Origin: Tissierellia bacterium
GTDB taxonomy: Bacteria; Bacillota; Clostridia; Tissierellales; Tepidimicrobiaceae
Length of the DNA stretch: 11,585 nt
NCBI GenBank assembly: GCA_012798935.1
Contig: JAAZMG010000261.1
Coordinates: 1 to 11,585 of the forward strand
Direction: 5' to 3'
Below, piece by piece: positions 6,591 to 11,585 of the stretch; position 1 is the stretch's first letter, and each line of letters opens with the position of its first letter. Both the position numbers and the translations under genes were made by a program. The notes under the pieces were generated by a model that was not told where the DNA came from, did no database searches, and saw only the letters and a list, made by a program, of their open reading frames with translations.

Positions 6591-7769
6591 TTATTTCAAG
6601 GAGGAAAAACTGCTTATTAACAACATAATTAGGGAGGATATCAACATATATATAGTTACTAATATTGCAAGTTTAATGGATGATATAAATAATATTGGCC
6701 ATTCTAAAAGGTACATAGATTTTATTGTATAGGTATTCGGCAAAAAAGAAGGTTGAATTATAGTCTTATATTTAATTATATATAGTATTAAACTATAAAA
6801 ACTTGAAAAGATACCATGAAGAAATTTAGCAAATAAATATAGTTTTACATTTATATCTGTATTGCAAATAAAGCTTAATGCTTGACTATGTATAGAAAAG
6901 CCACTCCAACCAATTAAAAAATTGATTATGGCTATTTTATATATTATATTTATATTTATAGCGGATATTTTTTTACAACCAGTTGTTAGCTCCAACATAC
7001 CAGCAACAAAACCTTTAAGAACTTCTATATTTATTGGAATTATTTTATTGATTGTATTAATTGACAGATTAAAAAATTTTGAAAGAAAAAGAAGTTCTGT
7101 TAGCACAGAATAGAAGATTATAAATCCACCTATTAAGGCTATGGTATTCATACTTTTTTTTACGCTATTTGCTAAAAGAGAGCCAATAGAGAGATTAATA
7201 TCTGGTTTTGAAGCCATGGGATTTAGTATTGTGCTTTGGCCAAATTTATAATTATTTTGTCCTTTATAAAATCTTAGAATGAGACCTATTGTTATAGCTC
7301 CTAAATAATGAGGATAGATAATTAATGATTCTAATTGGGGATTATTTAACATACCTATAGAAACTGCACCTAAGATAAAAAGTGGGCCAGAGGTACTAGA
7401 GAAACAAACCATCCTATCAGCTTCAATTTTTGATATAGTATTATTTTGCCTTAAATGAGATACTATCTTTGCACCTATAGGATAACCAGATACAAGACTC
7501 ATAGAAAGGGAGAAAGCACCTGCTCCTGATACATTAAATATAGGTTTCATTAAGGGCTGTAGGAATTTGCTAATGAAATTAACAAATCCGATTCCAACTA
7601 AGATTTCTGAAACTATGAAGAAGGGTAATAGAGATGGAATAACTATATTGAACCAAGTATAAAGTCCATCGGTGGCACTATTTAATGCTAATTTGGGATA
7701 TTTTAAAATACCAATTAAAACACAAAGCATAACTATTAGAAACAAGATATTAGGAAAAGATTTTTTCAT
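6591..7769 (-). CDS. ylbJ: Sporulation integral membrane protein YlbJ
   Basis: This encodes 392 residues, close to the ~400 of YlbJ. It is a polytopic membrane protein: hydrophobic segments occur near residues 6-24, 38-60, 80-98, 125-143, 150-167, 207-228, 288-303, 318-338 and 357-389. Two 'gate'/nucleoside-recognition domain motifs are visible, SLVSGYPIGAK in the first half and GWSGFSIHSQ in the second, separated as in the family. In B. subtilis ylbJ is in the mother-cell sigma-E regulon and helps spore formation; the transported substrate, if any, is unknown. The ATG is supported by an AAAGGGGG site about 11 nt upstream. Unlike in B. subtilis, it lies opposite to coaD and ylbK, so it is its own unit, with a sigma-E-like promoter just upstream. 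No terminator lies past its stop; its transcript probably runs into antisense of the coiled-coil gene and coaD. Confidence 0.92.
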   Translation of the reverse strand: MKKSFPNILFLIVMLCVLIGILKYPKLALNSATDGLYTWFNIVIPSLLPFFIVSEILVGIGFVNFISKFLQPLMKPIFNVSGAGAFSLSMSLVSGYPIGAKIVSHLRQNNTISKIEADRMVCFSSTSGPLFILGAVSIGMLNNPQLESLIIYPHYLGAITIGLILRFYKGQNNYKFGQSTILNPMASKPDINLSIGSLLANSVKKSMNTIALIGGFIIFYSVLTELLFLSKFFNLSINTINKIIPINIEVLKGFVAGMLELTTGCKKISAININIIYKIAIINFLIGWSGFSIHSQALSFICNTDINVKLYLFAKFLHGIFSSFYSLILYIIKYKTIIQPSFLPNTYTIKSMYLLEWPILFISSIKLAILVTIYMLISSLIMLLISSFSSLK

Positions 7770-7806
7770 ATTTAAAAATGCCCCCTTTTTGTAACCTATT
7801 ATTCCA

Positions 7807-7835
7807 ATTATATTTTTTATAAGTATCTAATATGA
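7807..7835 (-). promoter_or_regulatory. Putative sigma-E promoter of ylbJ
   Basis: On the minus strand TCATATT (-35, 7829-7835) is followed by exactly 14 nt and AATATAAT (-10, 7807-7814). The B. subtilis sigma-E consensus is kmATATT, 13-14 nt, CATACAnT; the -35 matches fully and the -10 matches 5 of 7 fixed positions. The predicted start lies about 30 nt before the ylbJ ATG. AT-rich DNA gives chance matches, but the known sigma-E control of ylbJ supports it. Confidence 0.5.
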
Positions 7836-7836
7836 T
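7808..7836 (+). promoter_or_regulatory. Weak candidate promoter of the patatin gene
   Basis: TTATAT (7808-7813), 17 nt, TATGAT (7831-7836) lies about 27 nt before the phospholipase start. The -10 is good and the -35 is poor (3 of 6). It overlaps almost exactly the sigma-E-like ylbJ promoter on the other strand. Confidence 0.3.
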
Positions 7837-7862
7837 AAAAACTATAGATATGAGGTGATTTT

Positions 7863-8648
7863 ATGGAAGAAAGACCAACGATAGGGTTGGCACTTGGTTC
7901 TGGTGCAGCAAGGGGTTTAGCTCATATAGGAGTATTAAAAGCTTTAGAAGAGATGGGTGTAGAAATTGATATGATATCAGGTAGTAGCGCTGGAGCCCTT
8001 ATTGGTGGATTATATTGTACTGGAATTTCACCTAAAATGATTCAAGATTTAGCAACCCATATCGATAAAAAAATGTGGGTTGATTTTACTATGCCTAAAA
8101 CGGGAATAATAAAAGGAGAGAGGATTCAAGAAATTTTAAAGTTAATTACTGGAGATAGAAAAATAGAAGAGCTAGATAAGAAACTTGCAATAGTGGCTAC
8201 AGATTTGAAAAATGGAGAAGAGGTAATATTTACTGAAGGGCCTATTTATACTGCAATAAGAGCCAGTATTTCAATTCCAGGAGTATTTGAGCCAGTAGAA
8301 TACAAAGGAAGGGTGTTGGTAGATGGTGGAGTTGTAGATCGGGTACCTATTTCTATTTTAAAAAATATGGGAATGGATATAGTTATAGGAGTAGATGTAG
8401 GGTTTAGTAAGTATCAAAGTAAGGTTATACATATGCTGGATATAATATTACAGTCTATTGATATAATGGCGAAACAAATAATGGAAGCAGATTTGGCCCT
8501 AGCGGATTTAATCATAGCTCCTCCCTTAAGCTATGTGGAACCATCAAAGTTTGAATTAGTTGAAGAATGTGCTAAGATTGGTTATAAGGCAACTATGGCA
8601 AAAAAGGATAAAATATTTGAAGTAATAGACAACTATACTAAGAAATAA
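7863..8648 (+). CDS. ylbK: Patatin-like phospholipase family protein (YlbK/RssA type)
   Basis: This encodes 261 residues, typical for the short bacterial RssA/YlbK class. The patatin fold signature is complete: the oxyanion-hole loop GSGAARG (12-18, where many relatives have GGGxxRG), the nucleophile elbow GSSAG (40-44, Ser42), and the DGG catalytic dyad motif with Asp154 in VDGGVVDRVP. The fold predicts serine acyl hydrolase activity on lipids; the physiological substrate of this subfamily is unknown. It has no signal peptide or membrane segment, so it is likely cytosolic or loosely membrane-bound. The ATG is set by GAGGTGAT 4-5 nt upstream. The position between ylbJ and ylbM matches B. subtilis ylbK. 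Downstream there is a terminator; the Lon-like/PDZ protein gene ylbL, next in B. subtilis, is missing here. Confidence 0.92.
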   Translation: MEERPTIGLALGSGAARGLAHIGVLKALEEMGVEIDMISGSSAGALIGGLYCTGISPKMIQDLATHIDKKMWVDFTMPKTGIIKGERIQEILKLITGDRKIEELDKKLAIVATDLKNGEEVIFTEGPIYTAIRASISIPGVFEPVEYKGRVLVDGGVVDRVPISILKNMGMDIVIGVDVGFSKYQSKVIHMLDIILQSIDIMAKQIMEADLALADLIIAPPLSYVEPSKFELVEECAKIGYKATMAKKDKIFEVIDNYTKK

Positions 8649-8655
8649 CTTATAT

Positions 8656-8775
8656 AGCCTTAAGAAACCCTAGTGCCTATTATGGAAAGCAGCTCTGCTG
8701 CTTTTTTTATAATACCTAGGAAAGTATAAATTTCCTTATAATAGACTTTCCATAAAAGGCATATAGGCAAAGGCT
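8656..8775. repeat. Composite 120-nt foldback (interrupted inverted repeat)
   Basis: Three nested arm pairs can form together: AGCCTT (8656-8661) with AAGGCT (8770-8775), TGCCTAT (8674-8680) with ATAGGCA (8763-8769), and TATGGAAAG (8681-8689) with CTTTCCATA (8746-8754). This gives 22 pairs, interrupted by a 12-nt bulge on the left and an 8-nt bulge on the right. Inside lies AGGAAA (8718-8723) / TTTCCT (8731-8736). The innermost arm competes with the terminator stem at 8686-8704. It fills most of the gap between two converging genes. Confidence 0.6.
8686..8708 (+). terminator. Intrinsic terminator after the patatin gene
   Basis: AAAGCAGC (8686-8693) pairs perfectly with GCTGCTTT (8697-8704) around a 3-nt loop TCT, followed by a run of seven T (8702-8708). 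It lies 38 nt after the stop codon. On the other strand there is no U-tract, so it acts for the plus strand only. Confidence 0.85.
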
Positions 8776-8796
8776 TGGATCCATAAATGGATTCAA
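8775..8796 (-). terminator. Weak hairpin over the tmcAL stop codon
   Basis: TTGGATCCA (8775-8783) pairs with TGGATTCAA (8788-8796) in a 9-bp stem with one G-U and a 4-nt loop. It includes the tmcAL TGA. No clean U-tract follows on the minus strand, so termination efficiency is doubtful; the foldback further on may contribute. Confidence 0.35.
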
Positions 8797-10058
8797 TAGA
8801 AGCTTTTGTTCTTGATATATGGAGTTGTATAATAGTCCATACCTACAAAAGGTTTAACAGAATCTAATCCAAGAAAGAACAAATCTGTAGCCTTCTTGTC
8901 AAAGTGAATAATTTTATTTAAATAGGGATTATCGTGTTTACTGTAATCAGCAAATTTGGTTACTATTGGCAGGCTGGATTTTTGTTTAATTTTATTAAGC
9001 AATACAAATCCCTTTTTATTAGCCCCTAAGACTCTTAAATAGGATGGATAATATGGAAATAATTCTTCAAATACAGGTTTGGTTAAGTCTATCATTAAAT
9101 GAATTAATATTCGTTGGATCCTAGTTTTGGTGTGTCTTTTAGTGACTATGGATTGAACTAGGCTATTTATATCACTATATTGGGTAGACTTCTCGATTAT
9201 TCTATTTTCAAGACCTGTTTCTATATCCATAATTTTTGTTAAACAATCCTTGTTGCCAATTGTTAATAAATATTGAACAATTTGGGAATAATTATCCAAT
9301 GTATTGAAATATTTATATTTATTGATATAATCTACTAGGTGATGGAGTGTTTCCTTAGGGACATATTCTTCTATTAAGTCTATATTATTATTTAACATAG
9401 CATTACGTATACTGGTAGCACTGGCCATTTTATGATTGAGTAAGTTTTCACTATAGGAACTACCTATTCTTTCTATTGTTATAGGTTTAATTTGACTATT
9501 TAAGTTTTTTAGAGCTTTCAAATATTCAATGGCCAATATATTATTAGGCATTTGTAAAATATCCTTTATTCTTTTAGAATGTTTCTTTTTAGTTCCATAT
9601 TTATTAAAGTAATCTTCTAATGCATTGCTTCTAGACACGGGAAAAGAATACCCCATATTTAGGTATTTTTTGAGTTTCTGTTTGTAATAGGGCGGTTCCT
9701 TAATTAAAACCTGGGCTATTTCTTTTAAATAATCTAAATTTCCCAATTCGCTACCAAAAGCAACATAGTCTACAATCTTTAGGTTATCAAGTAAGGCAAT
9801 ACCTCCATAAGCAAACAGCTCTGCAGATTGAGTTGAAAAAATAAAGGGTAATTCTATGACCAAATCTACCCCGTTATCTATTGCTATTTTAGCTTTAGTC
9901 CATTTGTCAACTATGGATGGTTCTCCTCTTTGTACAAAAGAACCGCTCATAATGGCTATAGAATAATCTGCACCAGTTAGTTGTTTTGATATGTTTAAAT
10001 GATATTTATGTCCAAAATGGAAAGGATTGTATTCAGCTATTAAACCTACAATTTTCAT
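8793..10058 (-). CDS. tmcAL: tRNA(Met) cytidine acetate ligase TmcAL (YlbM)
   Basis: This encodes 421 residues (B. subtilis TmcAL is about 415). The enzyme uses ATP and acetate to form N4-acetylcytidine at the wobble position C34 of elongator tRNA-Met, aiding accurate AUG decoding. The N-terminal nucleotidyltransferase-like domain shows GLIAEYNPFHFGHKYHL (5-21, HxGH at 14-17), SGSFVQRGEP (38-47) and IELPFIFSTQSAE; SATSIRNAM follows later. All are standard TmcAL features. I chose ATG 10058 since GGAGGT lies 7 nt upstream; the in-frame ATG at 10073 is upstream of that site and would add MEVTH. It is divergent from ackA across 129 nt. The product of AckA's reverse reaction and TmcAL both involve acetate, but the adjacency alone does not prove a link. 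Confidence 0.96.
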   Translation of the reverse strand: MKIVGLIAEYNPFHFGHKYHLNISKQLTGADYSIAIMSGSFVQRGEPSIVDKWTKAKIAIDNGVDLVIELPFIFSTQSAELFAYGGIALLDNLKIVDYVAFGSELGNLDYLKEIAQVLIKEPPYYKQKLKKYLNMGYSFPVSRSNALEDYFNKYGTKKKHSKRIKDILQMPNNILAIEYLKALKNLNSQIKPITIERIGSSYSENLLNHKMASATSIRNAMLNNNIDLIEEYVPKETLHHLVDYINKYKYFNTLDNYSQIVQYLLTIGNKDCLTKIMDIETGLENRIIEKSTQYSDINSLVQSIVTKRHTKTRIQRILIHLMIDLTKPVFEELFPYYPSYLRVLGANKKGFVLLNKIKQKSSLPIVTKFADYSKHDNPYLNKIIHFDKKATDLFFLGLDSVKPFVGMDYYTTPYIKNKSFY

Positions 10059-10084
10059 ATGAGTAACCTCCATAAATCTTTACT

Positions 10085-10119
10085 GATATTATAACATAAT
10101 TTTAACAGGTTATAATATC
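10085..10119. repeat. Perfect 11-bp inverted repeat over divergent -10 boxes
   Basis: GATATTATAAC (10085-10095) and GTTATAATATC (10109-10119) are exact reverse complements separated by 13 nt. Each arm carries a TATAAT reading outwards, one toward tmcAL and one toward ackA, so the two -10 elements are symmetric. It could be an operator, or a symmetric divergent promoter. Confidence 0.6.
10088..10096 (-). promoter_or_regulatory. Extended -10 promoter for tmcAL
   Basis: The minus strand reads TGTTATAAT, an exact TATAAT with a TGn extension, about 30 nt upstream of the tmcAL start. No strong -35 is seen. The surrounding TGTTAAAAT...TATGTTATAAT pattern also occurs upstream of rpmB. Confidence 0.45.
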
Positions 10120-10120
10120 G

Positions 10121-10149
10121 TTGATTTTTTAACAAATATGTAATAATAT
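10121..10149 (+). promoter_or_regulatory. Candidate sigma-A promoter for ackA
   Basis: TTGATT (10121-10126), 17 nt, TAATAT (10144-10149) lies about 40 nt before the ackA ATG. Each hexamer matches the consensus at 4 of 6 positions. The TATAAT at 10111-10116 inside the inverted repeat is an alternative -10. Confidence 0.4.
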
Positions 10150-10187
10150 ATTTTATAAGGATAATAAAAATTTAGGAGGAATGTAGA

Positions 10188-11384
10188 ATGAATATACTAG
10201 TAATAAACTGCGGTAGCTCCTCATTGAAGTATCAATTGATAAACATGGAAAATGAAGGGGTATTAGCTAAAGGGTTAGTTGAAAGAATAGGGATAGAAGG
10301 TTCAAGAGTAAAACATGAAACTATAGGTAAGGAAGAAGTAATTATAGAAGAACCTATGTCCGATCATAGAAAAGCTTTAGAATTAGTATTAGATGCTCTA
10401 ATTAATCCTAACTATGGAGCTATAAAATCTATGGATGAAATAGGAGCTGTTGGTCACAGGGTAGTTCATGGAGGAGAAAGTTTTGCAAGTTCTGTAATAA
10501 TTGATGACAGGGTTATGGAAGCTATAAATGATTGTATAGATTTAGCTCCACTTCACAATCCGCCAAATATAATGGGAATTGAAGCTTGCCAAGAGCTTAT
10601 GCCAAAGACACCTATGGTAGCAGTGTTTGATACTGCATTCCATCAAACTATACCAGCATCTAACTATATTTATCCACTACCTTATGAGTTATATGAGAAA
10701 TATGGAATTAGAAAATATGGTTTCCATGGGACTTCTCATAAATATGTATCTTTAAAGGCTGCAGAAATGCTAGGCAAGGATATAAAAGATTTGAATATTA
10801 TAACTTGTCACTTAGGAAATGGAGCTAGCGTATGTGCTGTACAAGGTGGAAAATCCATTGATACAAGTATGGGCTTTACTCCATTAGAAGGTTTAGCTAT
10901 GGGAACTAGATCAGGAAATGTAGACCCAGCTATAATTCCATTTGTTATGGAAAAAGAAGGTCTAAGCTTAGATGAAGTTAACAATTTACTTAATAAAAAA
11001 TCAGGGGTATTAGGTATTTCTGGAGTAAGTAGTGACTTTAGAGATATTGAAGAAGCAATGGAAGAAGGAAATGAAAGAGCAAAATTAGCCCTAGAGGTAT
11101 TTACTAATAAAGTAAAAAAATACATAGGAGCTTATGCGGCTTTGATGTGCAATGTAGATGCTTTGGTATTTACAGCAGGTATAGGGGAGAATTCTATATC
11201 TATTAGAGAACAAATATGCGAGGGCTTAGAATGTATTGATATTAAAATAGATAAGGAACTAAACAAGGTTAGGGGTAAGGAGACTATAGTAAGTAAGGAT
11301 TTAACTTCTACTGCTATACTTGTTATTCCTACTAATGAAGAATTAATGATAGCAAGGGATACCCTTGAACTTGTTCAAAAATAA
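10188..11384 (+). CDS. ackA: Acetate kinase
   Basis: This encodes 398 residues, the family norm. AckA interconverts acetyl phosphate + ADP and acetate + ATP, giving ATP by substrate-level phosphorylation in fermentation. All signature and catalytic residues fall at the numbers known from the Methanosarcina enzyme: Asn7 in INCGSSSLKYQL, Arg91 in GHRVVHGG, Asp148 in FDTAFHQTIP, His180 in GFHGTSHKYV, and Arg241 in GLAMGTRSGNVDP, with the FTAGIGENS loop and TNEELMIARDT near the end. ATG 10188 follows AGGAGG by 8 nt. The gene is preceded by tmcAL on the other strand and not by pta, its usual partner. Only 8 nt separate its stop from the -35 box of the next gene's promoter, and no terminator is seen, so some read-through into the DUF177 gene is likely. 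Confidence 0.98.
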   Translation: MNILVINCGSSSLKYQLINMENEGVLAKGLVERIGIEGSRVKHETIGKEEVIIEEPMSDHRKALELVLDALINPNYGAIKSMDEIGAVGHRVVHGGESFASSVIIDDRVMEAINDCIDLAPLHNPPNIMGIEACQELMPKTPMVAVFDTAFHQTIPASNYIYPLPYELYEKYGIRKYGFHGTSHKYVSLKAAEMLGKDIKDLNIITCHLGNGASVCAVQGGKSIDTSMGFTPLEGLAMGTRSGNVDPAIIPFVMEKEGLSLDEVNNLLNKKSGVLGISGVSSDFRDIEEAMEEGNERAKLALEVFTNKVKKYIGAYAALMCNVDALVFTAGIGENSISIREQICEGLECIDIKIDKELNKVRGKETIVSKDLTSTAILVIPTNEELMIARDTLELVQK

Positions 11385-11392
11385 TATATTTC

Positions 11393-11421
11393 TTGACAAA
11401 TATGAACCTCCTTTATATAAT
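11393..11421 (+). promoter_or_regulatory. Perfect-consensus sigma-A promoter for the DUF177 gene
   Basis: TTGACA (11393-11398), exactly 17 nt, TATAAT (11416-11421) is a full match to the vegetative promoter in both hexamers and spacing. It starts 8 nt after the ackA stop codon. The predicted leader is about 23 nt and contains the ribosome binding site. TGAATTGT occurs twice (11421-11428 and 11443-11450) around that site. Confidence 0.9.
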
Positions 11422-11450
11422 GAATTGTGTTAGTTTAAGAGGTGAATTGT

Positions 11451-11585
11451 ATGAGCATAGATTTATCAGGTTTTCATGATGAAACTGTTTCTAGTATTCA
11501 TATTGAAGGAAAGCTAGAAAAGAATACTTTAGATATCAATGGAAGACGTATTAAATTCATAGAACCTATAAGATATGAAGGAGAA
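11451..11585 (+). CDS. ylbN: DUF177 (YceD/YlbN) family protein, N-terminal part (cut by window edge)
   Basis: This runs open for 45 codons to the window edge with no stop. It begins MSIDLSGFHDETVSSIHIEG, then LEKNTLDINGRRIKF and PIRYEGE. The start 'M-I-DLS', a beta strand with a 'GKL' turn and the 'P-V/I-x-x-x-GE' segment fit the YceD/DUF177 family, usually about 165 residues and encoded just before rpmF (L32). Family members are linked to 23S rRNA and ribosome assembly in some bacteria and plants; the function is not settled. ATG 11451 is set by AGAGGTGA 6 nt upstream, and a perfect-consensus promoter precedes it. In B. subtilis ylbN-rpmF follows ylbM; here rpmF would be expected immediately after the window. 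Confidence 0.8.
   Translation, partial: MSIDLSGFHDETVSSIHIEGKLEKNTLDINGRRIKFIEPIRYEGE

Noticed and set aside
6598..6640. Two good Shine-Dalgarno-like sites on the plus strand (AAGGAGG and GGGAGGA) after the coiled-coil gene.
   Set aside because: No start codon with a following reading frame is present. They are the reverse complement of TCC TCC serine codons in the ylbJ C-terminus.
6922..7113. A 63-codon plus-strand frame with a hydrophobic N-terminus.
   Set aside because: It is antisense to membrane helices of ylbJ; the hydrophobic look is a by-product of the AT-rich opposite strand, and there is no ribosome binding site.
11365..11378. TTGAAC-TT-GTTCAA palindrome near the end of ackA, considered as a terminator.
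   Set aside because: Its loop is only 2-4 nt, its stem is short and AT-rich, and it is followed by A-rich rather than T-rich sequence. It also lies within coding sequence.
1..11585. CRISPR arrays, transposase genes, att sites, tRNA or rRNA genes, and riboswitches.
   Set aside because: I looked for repeats with regular spacing, integrase/transposase motifs, tRNA-like cloverleaf segments and long structured leaders and saw none. The longest non-coding stretch is about 210 nt.

Overview
The window is about 11.6 kb of AT-rich, densely coded DNA with heavy use of AGA, ATA and TTA codons, strong GGAGG ribosome binding sites and several GTG or TTG starts. Together with the gene content this points to a low-GC, endospore-lineage Firmicute, most like Clostridia or Tissierellia. 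The lineage is inferred from gene order and composition; no database search was possible.

Layout: (1) 1-700 holds the end of thiN (thiamine pyrophosphokinase), a terminator, a 58-residue two-helix membrane protein of unknown function, and rpmB (L28) on the minus strand, the last two sharing a terminator. (2) 700-900 is a divergent promoter region. (3) 903-2944 holds an Asp23/YloU-family gene and a DAK2-domain fatty-acid-kinase-like gene, closed by a clear terminator. (4) 2984-6590 holds recG, rsmD, coaD and a coiled-coil protein gene, all plus strand and tightly spaced. (5) 6591-7769 is ylbJ, a sporulation membrane protein, on the minus strand. It abuts the coiled-coil gene stop-to-stop and is preceded by a good match to a sigma-E promoter. 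(6) 7863-8648 is a patatin-like phospholipase (YlbK type). (7) 8649-8792 is a short intergenic region with a terminator inside a larger foldback structure. (8) 8793-10058 is tmcAL (YlbM) on the minus strand. (9) 10059-10187 is a divergent promoter region with a perfect 11-bp inverted repeat. (10) ackA follows, and then a DUF177 (YlbN/YceD) gene cut by the window edge and driven by a perfect-consensus vegetative promoter.

In gene order this is the B. subtilis 'ylo' cluster (thiN-spoVM-rpmB-yloU-yloV-...-recG) joined to its 'ylb' cluster (rsmD-coaD-ylbJ-ylbK-ylbL-ylbM-ylbN-rpmF), with ylbJ and ylbM inverted, no ylbL, a coiled-coil gene after coaD, and ackA inserted. The functions are mostly housekeeping: ribosome and rRNA/tRNA modification, CoA synthesis, DNA repair, fatty acid recycling and acetate/ATP metabolism, plus one sporulation gene.

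I found no defence system, mobile element, CRISPR array or clearly novel multi-gene system. The best second-look items are the sigma-E-like promoter and zero-gap convergence of ylbJ, the 120-nt foldback between the phospholipase and tmcAL, the symmetric inverted repeat upstream of tmcAL/ackA, ackA without pta beside it, and the two-helix microprotein at the position where B. subtilis carries spoVM.
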